Assembly: GCA_011523545.1 (NCBI GenBank)
Contig: WTGN01000030.1
Span: forward strand, 20,831-84,830
Reading direction: 5' to 3'
Source: Chloroflexota bacterium
GTDB taxonomy: Bacteria > Chloroflexota > Anaerolineae > Aggregatilineales > Phototrophicaceae
DNA: 64,000 nt
A program made the translations under genes and the position numbers. The notes beneath the pieces were generated by a model. That model did not search any database. It was given only the letters and a program-made list of their open reading frames with translations, and was not told the origin of the DNA. Shown piece by piece: positions 52,023 through 60,734 of the stretch (position 1 is its first letter; each line of letters begins with the position of its first letter).

Positions 52023-53549
52023 TTGACCGATTCCATTATGCGTCCGGCGCGCACTCGCTATGCGCCAAGCCCGACCGGCCCGCAGCATATCGGCGGCATG
52101 CGTACAGCGCTGTTCGCCTGGCTTTTCGCCCGTCGTCATGGCGGGCAGTTCATTTTGCGCATTGAAGATACCGACCAGAAACGCAGCGTTCCCGGCTCGC
52201 TGGAGATGATCCTGCAGTCTTTTGACTGGCTGGGGATGGATATCGACGAGGGCCCGCGCCAAGGCGGACCCTACGGACCCTACGTGCAATCCGAACGCCT
52301 AGAGCGCTACCAAGCCTGGGCCGCCTGGCTCGTCGAAAATGGCCATGCCTACAAATGCTTCGCCAGCGCTGAAGAACTGGCCGAGATGCGCTCGGCGGGC
52401 GCCGGCTATGATCGCCGCTATCGGGACATTTCAGCGGCAACGGCAGCTAAGTTAGAAGCGCAAGGCCTGCCCTATGTCATCCGCTTCAAGATGCCCTTGA
52501 CCGGCGTGACCGTGGGCGAAGACATGATCCGCGGCCCGATTGAATTTGACAATGACAAAATGCAGGATGCGGTGCTGCTGAAGTCTGACGGCTTCCCGAC
52601 CTACCATCTGGCGCATATCGTGGACGATTATCAGATGAAAATCTCTCACGTTACGCGGGCGGTGGAGTGGCTGCCGTCTTTCCCCTTGCACTTGCAAATC
52701 TGGAAGGCCTTCGCCTGGGAGGCGCCGCAATTCGCGCACTTGCCGGTGCTGCTCAACCCAAACGGCAAGGGGAAACTCAGCAAGCGCAAACAGCAGTTCA
52801 CCGATGCCGCGGGCAAAAGCGTGCCCGTTCTGGTGCATGAGTTCATGGAAGCCGGCTACCTCCCCGCCGCCGTGATGAATTTTCTGTGCAATATCGGCTG
52901 GAATTTCGGTGACAATGAGGAGATTTTTTCCATCGCTCAAGCCATCGAGCGCTTTGATCTCACGGATGTCAACCCGGCCAACAGCGCCTACCCGATCGCC
53001 AAACTCGATTGGCTCAACAGTCAGTACATCCAGCGCGCCGACAATGACGAGCTTTGCCGGCGCCTACAGCCGATACTGGAAAAGGCGGGTTATTCGGTCG
53101 ATGGCGAGCGTTTGAAACGCGTGGCGCCATTGTTGCGCGTCCGCCTCAAATCGTTGAACGACGTGCTGCCGATGGCGGGCTTTTTCTTTGCGGACTGGGC
53201 GGCGTTCAGGCCCCCGGCGGCCGACATTCTCATCCAGCGCAAGATGGACGATCAGCAGACGGCGGCGGTGCTGCGAGATGCCATACCATTATTGGAGCGG
53301 CTCGAATGCTTCGCGCCCGAGGCACAGCAGGCGGCCATGGCAAGCTACGCCAAGGCGAGTGGCTTCAAGAACGGGCAGGTCTTTGGCACGCTGCGAGCGG
53401 CGGTGACCGGCCAGCGCGTCTCGCCGCCGACATTCGAGACGATGGAAATCCTGGGCAAAGCGGAGTCGCTGCGGCGGCTTAAACTTGCGCTGGAGTCCTT
53501 GGCGCAACCGGTAGGCCGAACAGCCGGCTCTGGAGCCGCGCGCGCCTGA
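52023..53549 (+). CDS. gltX: Glutamate--tRNA ligase (likely non-discriminating)
   Basis: This is a 508-residue class I synthetase from TTG 52023, chosen because GGAGG (52011-52015) lies 7 nt upstream. Signature 1 is APSPTGPQHIGGMRTALFAW and the KMSKS equivalent is GKLSKRKQ. The C-terminal anticodon-binding domain is full length. The gene is immediately followed by tRNA-Gln. No glutaminyl-tRNA synthetase is seen. In bacteria lacking that enzyme GluRS also charges tRNA-Gln for GatCAB amidation; this is inferred, not shown here. Confidence 0.96.
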   Translation: MTDSIMRPARTRYAPSPTGPQHIGGMRTALFAWLFARRHGGQFILRIEDTDQKRSVPGSLEMILQSFDWLGMDIDEGPRQGGPYGPYVQSERLERYQAWAAWLVENGHAYKCFASAEELAEMRSAGAGYDRRYRDISAATAAKLEAQGLPYVIRFKMPLTGVTVGEDMIRGPIEFDNDKMQDAVLLKSDGFPTYHLAHIVDDYQMKISHVTRAVEWLPSFPLHLQIWKAFAWEAPQFAHLPVLLNPNGKGKLSKRKQQFTDAAGKSVPVLVHEFMEAGYLPAAVMNFLCNIGWNFGDNEEIFSIAQAIERFDLTDVNPANSAYPIAKLDWLNSQYIQRADNDELCRRLQPILEKAGYSVDGERLKRVAPLLRVRLKSLNDVLPMAGFFFADWAAFRPPAADILIQRKMDDQQTAAVLRDAIPLLERLECFAPEAQQAAMASYAKASGFKNGQVFGTLRAAVTGQRVSPPTFETMEILGKAESLRRLKLALESLAQPVGRTAGSGAARA

Positions 53550-53574
53550 TCAGCTGGCACGCGGGCGGACAGGC

Positions 53575-53603
53575 TTGTCAAGCGGGGCAGCCCATGTTAC
53601 GAT
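53575..53603 (+). promoter_or_regulatory. Promoter of tRNA-Gln
   Basis: TTGTCA (53575-53580) and TACGAT (53598-53603) are 17 nt apart, giving a start site near 53610, about seven bases before the mature tRNA. Confidence 0.7.
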
Positions 53604-53616
53604 TGCGCCATAGATT

Positions 53617-53688
53617 TGGGAGATAGTTTAATCGGCAAAACAGCGGACTCTGGATCCGCCGTTCCTGGTTCGAGTCCAGGTCTCCCAG
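53617..53688 (+). tRNA. tRNA-Gln (anticodon CTG)
   Basis: A 72-nt cloverleaf: acceptor arms TGGGAGA (53617-53623) and TCTCCCA (53681-53687) with discriminator G. The anticodon stem is GCGGA/TCCGC around loop CTCTGGA, giving anticodon CTG. The T arm is CCTGG-TTCGAGT-CCAGG. The 3' CCA is not encoded. It has its own promoter and terminator. Confidence 0.94.
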
Positions 53689-53696
53689 ACACCGCG

Positions 53697-53730
53697 GACG
53701 GCCGTCACCTCAAGGCGGCCGTCTTTTATT
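53697..53730 (+). terminator. Intrinsic terminator after tRNA-Gln
   Basis: GACGGCCG (53697-53704) pairs perfectly with CGGCCGTC (53716-53723) across an 11-nt loop and is followed by TTTTATT. It begins nine bases after the tRNA end. Confidence 0.85.
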
Positions 53731-53763
53731 GCCCGGTGTGCTACATAACGGCGAGAGCCGACC

Positions 53764-54234
53764 TCAGGAAACCGATAGCACCACCAGCTCGACCCATTTG
53801 CGAAACTCTTCATGCTGCGCGTTGTAGAGCAAGCGGGTGCGCAAGGGCAGCGCCAGCCACATGTAAGAGAGTTTTCGCCGCTCTTCCCTCGATGTACGAT
53901 CGACGATTTCGCGATACCAGCTCGGAAAGCGCAAGAAGATGCCGGGGTGGTTCAAGATGCTGTCTTTGATCCGCCAGTAGAGCATCACAAACAAGACAAA
54001 TGAGAAGACGCCAATGAGAATCAGGAATGAGGACGGCGCCAGGACGACAAACAGAAGATAAGCCAAAGCGCCGCCCCAGGCGAAAGACTCAAAGAGCGGG
54101 CTGAACCCCACCTCATCGCCGTATTGCTGAAACGCTGTCAGAATCGGTTCCTTGTAGAAACCCAGGGTCACCAGGCATGCGCGCAGAAAAAGCAGCATGG
54201 TGATAAACATTATCAAGGGCAATGCTGCGGTCAT
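53764..54234 (-). CDS. Small membrane protein, unknown
   Basis: This is a 156-residue protein. Helices are visible at about 3-25 and two or three more between 48 and 88 (GGALAYLLFVVLAPSSFLILIG, VFSFVLFVMLYW). A basic, Arg/Trp-rich cytoplasmic tail of about 65 residues follows (IVDRTSREERRKLSYMWLAL). No family is recognised. It lies 53 nt downstream of the LIC_10190-like membrane protein on the same strand, so the two probably share a transcript and perhaps a function. Confidence 0.65.
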   Translation of the reverse strand: MTAALPLIMFITMLLFLRACLVTLGFYKEPILTAFQQYGDEVGFSPLFESFAWGGALAYLLFVVLAPSSFLILIGVFSFVLFVMLYWRIKDSILNHPGIFLRFPSWYREIVDRTSREERRKLSYMWLALPLRTRLLYNAQHEEFRKWVELVVLSVS

Positions 54235-54287
54235 CGTATTATCCTGCGCCCGGCTTCAGTCGGGTAGTCACTGGCGCTAACAAGCGT

Positions 54288-56069
54288 TCAATCATCCGGC
54301 GCGCCCCTCTCATCGATTGGACGGTAGCGGAAACCATGCCGAAACTCTCCCTTGACGCGCGCCGAAATGCCGGCGTCGGGGTGTGGCGTGCAGGGCAGCG
54401 GGATGTGCCAGCATTGATTCGGTTCTTCGCCAAGCGTACGATTGAGCACGGTGCCGTCATCGGTCACGAACTCATGATAGATTGGCAGAAAATGCGCATG
54501 AAAGCCACCCGCCGAGCCAGCCGGTATGAAGTACTCCCCATGCCTGACGATAGCGAAAATGACATAGGCCAGGCAGAAAATGACGACAGCGAAAACAGCT
54601 TGAACCCGCCGGCGCCAGGCAATCGAGAGCCAGGCCAATGCCGCCATCGTAAGCGAAAGCGCGGCGAAGCTCCAGAGTATATAGCGGATATATTTGTCTT
54701 CCGGAACGGAAAAGAACCAAAACAGAAGCATGACCAGCATCGGACAAAAGACCCGCCAGTTCAGGCCAGGCACGGGATTATCCGCCCGATGTTTCAACTT
54801 TGCGCCGCCATATAGACAGAGCCCGACAAGGGAAAGGATCGTTGGCAATAAGGTGGGGAAGATGTTTGTTGCAAAGTCACGCGCCCAAGGGCCCAGCCAA
54901 TCCCAGGATGCCAGGACGGTGGCCGGGTCGCCGCCTCTTAGACGGGTGTTGGTCGCCAGCCTCTGTTGGCGCAATTTGATCTGGTCCTCCGGCATCGTCC
55001 AGTCCAGATCTATTCTGCCAAACGAATGCGGATAGGCAAGGTATCCGCTGGTGACAACGCCCCGGGCCAACCAGGGTAGCAGCAGCGCCAGCCCAAGCAG
55101 GCAAATGGACAGGGCGGTACGCGCCGCGCTCCGCGACTGCTCGCCCAAGCCGCCGCGGCCAAGCCAGACCATGATCGCCAGCGCGGCGGTTGCGGCGCCA
55201 TAGACGAAATAGCTCTGCTTGATGGTGATGCCCGCCAAAATGACGATCGCCAATCGATAGAGGAAATAATTGCCTTCGGCCTGCGCCGGTCGCCACTCCT
55301 GCAGAAAATCGAGCAAATAGATCAGGGTCATGAAGCCCATCAAGTCCACAACGGTATCGGTCAGAAAATGGGTGATGCCGCCCCCGCTCACGGTCTGAAA
55401 CAAAATATAGGGTATGGTCAACGCGGCGAACATCTTCGACCAGCGCAGGCCAGCGGCCGATGGCGACCGATAGAATTGCAGCGCCGCGCCCAAGGCGTAA
55501 CCGAGATAAACCATTAGCAGCAGGCCAGTCGCAATATAATATGATCGCCCGGACCAGATTGACGTGTCCAGCAAGGCGTCATAGAGATAGACCGATTGAT
55601 TGAAGGCCAGCGAAGAAAACAGATTGCCAAGGCCGGGCACGATTGGGTAGGCGTCAATCCACATGACGGCCTGGATATCGCGGAAACCGGTGTCAAATGC
55701 AATCGGCATGCCGAGCGCTCGATTCGACATCCAAAGGGCCATCAGGGCATACAGCAGCAGAAATGGCTTGTCGCCCGCCAATCGTCCGGCGGCCCGCCGC
55801 AAGCTGCGCCCCCGCCATAGCAACAAGCACACTGAGGCGGCGGCGAATAGCAGCACGAGCGCATCGTTGACCGGAAAGACAAAATGCCAGAATTGCATAA
55901 GCCCGAGCGCCAGCGCCCAGCCCAGCCAGAAACAATCCAGCCAGATCCAGCCAGAGTCAACTGACCGCCCAATGACCCTCAATACGCCGATGCCCAATCC
56001 GCTAAAGAGCAGAAACAGCAGCAGCCAACTCAACAGCACGCTGCCCATAGGCGCGATGAGTTCTAGCAT
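54288..56069 (-). CDS. LIC_10190-like (DUF8201) large polytopic membrane protein
   Basis: This is a 593-residue protein with about 12-13 membrane helices. The segment FDTGFRDIQAVMWIDAYPIV followed by PGLGNLFSSLAFNQS matches the hallmark of LIC_10190-type membrane proteins, which resemble glycosyltransferase-C enzymes. The last ~75 residues (from IVRHGEYFIPAG) are an extracytoplasmic, His/Pro-rich tail with HAHFLPIYHEFVTDDGTVLN. The role is probably in surface glycans or lipids but is not established. Divergent from the AlbA-domain gene across a shared TATAAT. Confidence 0.75.
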   Translation of the reverse strand: MLELIAPMGSVLLSWLLLFLLFSGLGIGVLRVIGRSVDSGWIWLDCFWLGWALALGLMQFWHFVFPVNDALVLLFAAASVCLLLWRGRSLRRAAGRLAGDKPFLLLYALMALWMSNRALGMPIAFDTGFRDIQAVMWIDAYPIVPGLGNLFSSLAFNQSVYLYDALLDTSIWSGRSYYIATGLLLMVYLGYALGAALQFYRSPSAAGLRWSKMFAALTIPYILFQTVSGGGITHFLTDTVVDLMGFMTLIYLLDFLQEWRPAQAEGNYFLYRLAIVILAGITIKQSYFVYGAATAALAIMVWLGRGGLGEQSRSAARTALSICLLGLALLLPWLARGVVTSGYLAYPHSFGRIDLDWTMPEDQIKLRQQRLATNTRLRGGDPATVLASWDWLGPWARDFATNIFPTLLPTILSLVGLCLYGGAKLKHRADNPVPGLNWRVFCPMLVMLLFWFFSVPEDKYIRYILWSFAALSLTMAALAWLSIAWRRRVQAVFAVVIFCLAYVIFAIVRHGEYFIPAGSAGGFHAHFLPIYHEFVTDDGTVLNRTLGEEPNQCWHIPLPCTPHPDAGISARVKGEFRHGFRYRPIDERGAPDD

Positions 56070-56125
56070 TTACGCAGCACTTTCAAATCTGACACGATAT
56101 CTGCTCAGCGGCGCGCAGAATCACC

Positions 56126-56133
56126 ATTATAAT
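56126..56133. promoter_or_regulatory. Bidirectional -10 element between divergent genes
   Basis: ATTATAAT is its own reverse complement and supplies TATAAT on both strands (56128-56133 plus; 56126-56131 minus). The start sites would serve the membrane-protein gene at 56069 and the AlbA-domain gene at 56212. A short inverted repeat CAGAA/TTCTG follows at about 56136-56151. -35 elements are weak. Confidence 0.45.
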
Positions 56134-56211
56134 TACAGAAAGGATATTCTGCGATTATCATCGGCGTCCGCTGCAATTCAATTTGACACCGAATCAGACG
56201 GATAAGAAGCC

Positions 56212-57663
56212 ATGCCACCTGACCCAATAGCGGTGTCCGGCGAGGGACCAAGGCTCGCCTTTGTGCCTGCGGCTGATGCCGAACTTATCGCCGAAAACAT
56301 GGTCGCTTTTGCCAATACCGAGGGCGGGATCATCATCGTCGGGCTGCAAGCGGACGGGGCGCCAGCCGCGGCGCCGACCACAAGTCATGAAATTGACCGC
56401 GTGCTCAAACTAGCCGATGATCTATACAGCCCGCCTGTTGTTATTGAAAGCTGGGAGGAAACCGTCCTTGAATCAAGCAACGGGCGCGTCGAGCGCAACC
56501 CGGATGTGAGCGGCAACGGTGGCCGCGCCGGCATCGTCTTTCCGCAGCAAATCCCGGTTCATGCCATTCGGGTGCCGCGCAGCACCGAGCTGCATGCCCT
56601 GGCGGACGGACGCGTGCTCATACGAAGCGGCAAGGTCAATCGCCCCTTGGGCGGGCAAGAGATTCAACGGTTGGCCAGCGCAAAGAATACCGGCGACTTT
56701 GAAACAGAGGCGGTCCCCGGCGCGACGATAGAGGATTTCAGCCGCGCCATGATCGACGAGTATGTGGAAAAGCGCGCCGAACGCACCAAGCGCCCACAGA
56801 ACGGCGAGGTCAAGCGACTTCTGGCTGAGATAGGCGCGATAACCGCGGACGGCCGGCCGACGGTTTGCGGTCTTCTGCTATTCAGCGAATACCCACAACG
56901 CTGGCTGCCGCAAAGTGCTGTGGTCTTCGCCAAGTTCGTCGGCAAGACGCCGCGCGGCGAGAGCGGCCTGGCGGGTTATTCGCGCCGCGAGGAATTGATC
57001 GGCCCGGTGCCGCGTTTGATCGAAAGCACCTGGAACCTGGTCTGGAGTGAAATGGCGATCAGCGCGGTGGTGAAAGGGCTGGAGCGCGAGGAGACATTTG
57101 AGTATCCGCAATTCGCCGTGCGCGAGGCGCTGGTCAACGCCATCTGCCACCGCGATTATCGATTGCGCGGGCGCCGCATCGAAGTGCGCATGTTCTCGGA
57201 CCGGCTCGAGGTCATCTCCCCCGGCGGTTTGCCGGGCTTCATCACGGTCGAAAATATCAAGGAAGAGCATTTTTCGCGCAACCCGCGTCTGGTCGGCGGG
57301 CTATTTCATTGGGGCTACATTGAAGAGCTTGGTCTGGGCATAGACCGCATGATTGAAGTTATGGAACAAGCGGGGCATTCGCCGCCGAAATTCGACGCCC
57401 GTCCCTACAGTTTCGCTCTCGCGCTGCATAATGAACGCACGCAGCCGGAACTCCCCGAGTGGTCGCGCGATACCAACCCCCGTCAGGCGCGCGCCTTGCA
57501 GTACATCCGCGAAACCGGATCCATAACCAACCGTGAATACCGCGATTTGATTCAGGCGGTCTCCTCAGAGACCTTGCGCCTCGATCTGGTTGACCTGGTG
57601 GAGAAGGGCATTCTCACAAGGGTTGGCGCGAAAAAGGGAACGTACTACGTGCTTAGACATTAG
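56212..57663 (+). CDS. AlbA_2/Schlafen-type ATP-binding regulator-like protein
   Basis: This is a 483-residue protein. The N-terminal AlbA_2 domain (about 10-150) contains IAENMVAFANTEGGIIIVGL. A HATPase_c_4-type domain (about 290-400) shows FAVREALVNAICHRDY, EVRMFSDRLEVISPGGLPG, NPRLVGGLFHWGYIEELGLG and GIDRMIEVM. A winged-helix-like end follows. Such proteins are often annotated as RecG-like or transcriptional regulators; some are in defence or stress loci. Here no partner gene is nearby. A bracketed Gly-rich insert near 85-105 is unusual. Confidence 0.85.
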   Translation: MPPDPIAVSGEGPRLAFVPAADAELIAENMVAFANTEGGIIIVGLQADGAPAAAPTTSHEIDRVLKLADDLYSPPVVIESWEETVLESSNGRVERNPDVSGNGGRAGIVFPQQIPVHAIRVPRSTELHALADGRVLIRSGKVNRPLGGQEIQRLASAKNTGDFETEAVPGATIEDFSRAMIDEYVEKRAERTKRPQNGEVKRLLAEIGAITADGRPTVCGLLLFSEYPQRWLPQSAVVFAKFVGKTPRGESGLAGYSRREELIGPVPRLIESTWNLVWSEMAISAVVKGLEREETFEYPQFAVREALVNAICHRDYRLRGRRIEVRMFSDRLEVISPGGLPGFITVENIKEEHFSRNPRLVGGLFHWGYIEELGLGIDRMIEVMEQAGHSPPKFDARPYSFALALHNERTQPELPEWSRDTNPRQARALQYIRETGSITNREYRDLIQAVSSETLRLDLVDLVEKGILTRVGAKKGTYYVLRH

Positions 57664-57686
57664 CCACGTCGACCTGACAGGTCCCG

Positions 57687-58031
57687 CTAGCGGCGCTCTT
57701 TGAGCCGCGCCGATTTGCCCCGGCGGTCACGAAGATAGTACAGTTGAGCGCGCCGCACTTTCGCCCGCCGCAATATCTCCACCTTTTCGACCCGCGGGCT
57801 GCGCAATAGAAAGGTCCGCTCGACGCCGACGCCATGGCTGGCGATACGGCGGACGGTAAAGTTGGCTTCGTTCCCGCCTTTTCTCGCTCGGATTACAACA
57901 CCCTGAAAGACTTGCACACGTTCGCGGGCGCCTTCAACGATCCGCATATGAACCTTGACCGTGTCGCCCGATTCGATGGCCGGATGCTTGTTACCATCGA
58001 CGACCAAGGCCTGTATCATTTCCTGGCTCAT
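57687..58031 (-). CDS. rplS: 50S ribosomal protein L19
   Basis: This is a 114-residue protein from ATG 58031 with GGAAGGA upstream. Family features are [35 protein letters not shown] and [20 protein letters not shown], with [20 protein letters not shown] at the end. L19 sits at the 30S-50S interface. The open frame continues 47 codons upstream but without family similarity. It is alone; trmD and rimM, its usual neighbours, are not here. Confidence 0.97.
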   Translation of the reverse strand: MSQEMIQALVVDGNKHPAIESGDTVKVHMRIVEGARERVQVFQGVVIRARKGGNEANFTVRRIASHGVGVERTFLLRSPRVEKVEILRRAKVRRAQLYYLRDRRGKSARLKERR

Positions 58032-58090
58032 GGCTGCGTTCCTTCCACAAAAATACGCCCTAAGGCGCTCGCTGTCATAGTGAACGGCGC

Positions 58091-58099
58091 ATTTTAGCA
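58091..58099 (-). promoter_or_regulatory. Extended -10 promoter of rplS
   Basis: On the minus strand TGCTAAAAT (58099-58091) is a TGn-extended -10 box with TAAAAT at 58096-58091. The start site near 58084 gives a leader of about 53 nt before rplS. Confidence 0.5.
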
Positions 58100-58166
58100 C
58101 GGCAGCCATGCGCCTAGCAAGGGCGGCTGCGCAATCCGCCTCGCCAGGCGGGGTGTATGGAATCGG

Positions 58167-58196
58167 ATGCAAGCAGATGCAAGCAGATGCAAGCGG
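58167..58196. repeat. 10-bp tandem repeat, three units
   Basis: ATGCAAGCAG is repeated at 58167, 58177 and 58187, the last unit ending GCGG. It lies between the LysM lipoprotein and rplS genes. Confidence 0.85.
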
Positions 58197-58220
58197 CTAC
58201 CGACGCGACCAATACAACGC

Positions 58221-59099
58221 TTAAGGCGTGATCAAGACGACGCCGGCATCAAGGCTGTCGACATCGGTGATATCGTTAAGAGCTGCCAAGACTTCAAGCG
58301 TTGTGCCCAGCTTGATGGCAATCCCATAGAGGGTGTCATTCTGCTGTACCGTATAAGTGCCCTCGGGCGTTGCAAGCGGCGCCGCCTGGACGCTGAATTC
58401 TGTTTCGCCTCCCGTTACCGCATTATCAAGCAGGGAGGCCTGCGCCTGCTCAATCAAGGTGTCTCTTGTGTCCTCGGCGCTGACAAGCTCAACTTCAGCT
58501 GGCACGTTCGTCGGCGGAATCGTCGCTGGGTCAACAGTCGGCGGCGGTATGGACGTCGGGGGCGGGATGAAGCCGGTCGTCCCACAGGCGGGAATGACAA
58601 CGCGCTGCCCGACCGCGATGCGATCGGGGTTGCTAATTCCGCTCGCACGGGCTATGTCGTCGACCGTCACACCGTAGGCCAGCGACAGCCGGAAAAGCGT
58701 CTCGCCTGACCGTATCTCGTGCACACAATCTTCGCCTGGCGGAATGGTGGCGCGGGCGACTGGAATTGCCGTCGCGCGCCCGTCCGGCAAAGCAGCGCCT
58801 TGATCGCCCGCGTCTTCCGCCGTTTGTGGCTCGCCGGGCTGCCCCGTCTGCAAGGCTATCAGGGCGGTGGCCGTCAAGGCAAACTGATCCGCCTCCTGCT
58901 CGGTTGGCGCGGGCGTCTCAGTGGCGGTCGGCGGCAGCGATGTCGAAGTCGCTGCCTCCACTGCGGTAGGCGATGTAATCTGCCGCGCGACCGGCTGCTG
59001 CTGAATCTCTTCCGATGTATCACGGAAACAAGCTGCCAATGTCAAACACAAGGCGGCGCACAACGCCAGCAACTGATATCCTCGTTGACGCTTAAACAT
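58221..59099 (-). CDS. LysM-domain lipoprotein
   Basis: This is a 292-residue protein from ATG 59099. The signal peptide ends in a lipobox, LTLAAC (Cys24), so it should be anchored to the membrane by a lipid. A Thr/Pro/Ala-rich linker is followed by a first LysM (about 125-172, IRSGETLFRLSLAYGVTVDD), a Pro-rich spacer and a second LysM at the end (TYTVQQNDTLYGIAIKLG). LysM domains bind peptidoglycan or chitin-type sugars. No catalytic domain is present, so it is probably a wall-binding or spore/sheath-type structural protein. Confidence 0.85.
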   Translation of the reverse strand: MFKRQRGYQLLALCAALCLTLAACFRDTSEEIQQQPVARQITSPTAVEAATSTSLPPTATETPAPTEQEADQFALTATALIALQTGQPGEPQTAEDAGDQGAALPDGRATAIPVARATIPPGEDCVHEIRSGETLFRLSLAYGVTVDDIARASGISNPDRIAVGQRVVIPACGTTGFIPPPTSIPPPTVDPATIPPTNVPAEVELVSAEDTRDTLIEQAQASLLDNAVTGGETEFSVQAAPLATPEGTYTVQQNDTLYGIAIKLGTTLEVLAALNDITDVDSLDAGVVLITP

Positions 59100-59320
59100 C
59101 AGTCGGCTTCTCCCTCGCATAAGGCTGAGCGCTTGACCTACATGCAATTTGCAAAGTCAAAAGGCGCCAGGCCTTCCATTTCCCATATCAGGCAATACAG
59201 GGCCGCTTCCCTGCTTATCCCTGCATCCATTATAGGTAGAGTAGAAAATATGGACAAACGAGATTGCGACTGGCTTTGCAACTTGCTATATGTAGCGCGC
59301 CGGCGCTAACTCTCGGTCGT

Positions 59321-60151
59321 TCAGGAGATCAGGCCGGCGGAAACCGCCAACAGAATCAATATGCCGGCGGCGATGCGGTAATAGCCGAAGGCGACGAAGC
59401 TGTGCCGTGAAATGAACTTCAGCAGCAGGTCGATGGCCAGCCAGGCAAAAAGCGCGGAAAGGGCCGCCCCCAGCAGCAGCAGCAGCAGTTGCTCCGAGCC
59501 AAGCGTGTTGAAGGTGGTGGCGAATTTGTACAGTGTTGCGCCGCCCAAAATCGGTATCGCCAGAAAAAACGAAAACTCGGTTGCGGCGCGGCGGTCCAAA
59601 CCGGCCAGCATGCCACCGACTATCGAGGCGCCCGAGCGCGACATGCCTGGGATCAAGGCGAGCACTTGCACAAGCCCGATCAAGGCCGCTTGCCGTAGCG
59701 TCACCTGCTTCAAGTCTGTCTTGTCTTCTGCGGCGCCGGGCTGCAACCTGGGCAAACGCTCGATCACTAGGATGGCGATGCCGCCAAAAATCAATGACGC
59801 CGCCACCACTTTGGACGAGAAATATAATGACTCGACTTCTTTTTGGAATATGATGCCAAACAGCGCCACCGGCAAGCAGGCCAGCGCGATCAAGAGCCAG
59901 AATCGACGCGTTTCGGGCGATGCGCCAAGCTGCGCCGCCTGCTCCGCCAGCATGCGGCGGTAATAGACGAGAACCGCCACAACCGCGCCAATCTGAATGA
60001 AGATCTCGAAAATGGGCGGCACCATCGCATCAAAATTAAGCGCGGCAGCGCCCACGATCAAATGCCCGGTGGATGAAATCGGCAAGAACTCAGTGATGCC
60101 TTCTATCAGCGCGAGTATGACAACCTTTGAAGCGTCTTCGATCATGTGCAT
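59321..60151 (-). CDS. uppP: Undecaprenyl-diphosphatase UppP (BacA)
   Basis: This is a 276-residue integral membrane enzyme that recycles undecaprenyl pyrophosphate for peptidoglycan and other surface polymers. Both active-site motifs are present: EGITEFLPISSTGHLIVG and IPGMSRSGASIVGGMLAGLDR. About eight membrane helices are evident. A second in-frame ATG at codon 3 is possible. It lies 37 nt downstream of crcB on the same strand. Confidence 0.95.
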   Translation of the reverse strand: MHMIEDASKVVILALIEGITEFLPISSTGHLIVGAAALNFDAMVPPIFEIFIQIGAVVAVLVYYRRMLAEQAAQLGASPETRRFWLLIALACLPVALFGIIFQKEVESLYFSSKVVAASLIFGGIAILVIERLPRLQPGAAEDKTDLKQVTLRQAALIGLVQVLALIPGMSRSGASIVGGMLAGLDRRAATEFSFFLAIPILGGATLYKFATTFNTLGSEQLLLLLLGAALSALFAWLAIDLLLKFISRHSFVAFGYYRIAAGILILLAVSAGLIS

Positions 60152-60188
60152 CCCTGGCAGGTCATAAGTGAAGCCTAGAGAACATAGA

Positions 60189-60584
60189 TTATGCCGCGCC
60201 GAAAAGCCGCTGCCCGGCGATCAGACCCAGGGCGACGCCGAGCAAACAGCAGCCATTATTCAGCACTATGTTGAGCAGGAGCAAATTATTGGCGCCGGCC
60301 TGCACCAAGGCTACGCTCTCGTTGGCGAAGGCGGAAAATGTTGTGAAGGCGCCAAAAAAGCCGCTGCCCACAAGCAGACGCAAATGGGGAGACATGCCGG
60401 TCCTGGCGCTGAACCAGGCGCCGAAGAAGGCCAAAGCAAAAGAACCGATGATATTCACCGTGAGCGTTCCGTAAGGGAAGGCCCCCCAGCGCGGCGCCAG
60501 CATGCTATCGGTCCACAGCGAAAGCGCATAGCGTGCGTTGGCGCCGAAGAAACCGCCCAGCCCCACATAAATCAGACTCTCCAT
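60189..60584 (-). CDS. crcB: Fluoride ion transporter CrcB/FluC
   Basis: This is a 131-residue protein with four membrane helices. The motifs GGFFGANARYALS, YGTLTVNIIGSFALAFF and GFFGAFTTFSAFANES, with a GGxGAxxRY-like N-terminus, match Fluc channels, which export fluoride as dual-topology dimers. ATG 60584 is chosen because GGGAG lies 6 nt upstream; a TTG at 60599 is also in frame. Only one copy is present, so it would form a homodimer. No fluoride riboswitch is visible upstream. Confidence 0.93.
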   Translation of the reverse strand: MESLIYVGLGGFFGANARYALSLWTDSMLAPRWGAFPYGTLTVNIIGSFALAFFGAWFSARTGMSPHLRLLVGSGFFGAFTTFSAFANESVALVQAGANNLLLLNIVLNNGCCLLGVALGLIAGQRLFGAA

Positions 60585-60734
60585 CTCTCGCTCCCGCAAA
60601 CATTATAGACAATCGTAGCATTAAACCATTTTCGCTATTTGATGGCCCGCGATTTATCGCCGGCCTGCCGCCCATTCTTGCCGTGCGCCGCCTCGTGTTG
60701 TGCTGTACACTACGCATTCGCGACAGGACCGGGC

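Noticed and set aside
56212..57663. AlbA_2/HATPase protein considered as part of a defence island
   Set aside because: No nuclease, helicase, methyltransferase or toxin gene is adjacent; neighbours are a membrane protein and rplS.
58167..58196. Three 10-bp direct repeats considered as a CRISPR or iteron array
   Set aside because: Units are contiguous without spacers and only three in number; no replication or cas genes are nearby.
59250..59309. Possible 19-codon ORF with Cys and Arg residues upstream of the uppP end
   Set aside because: There is no good ribosome site, and it runs toward the convergent uppP gene; it is too short to support.
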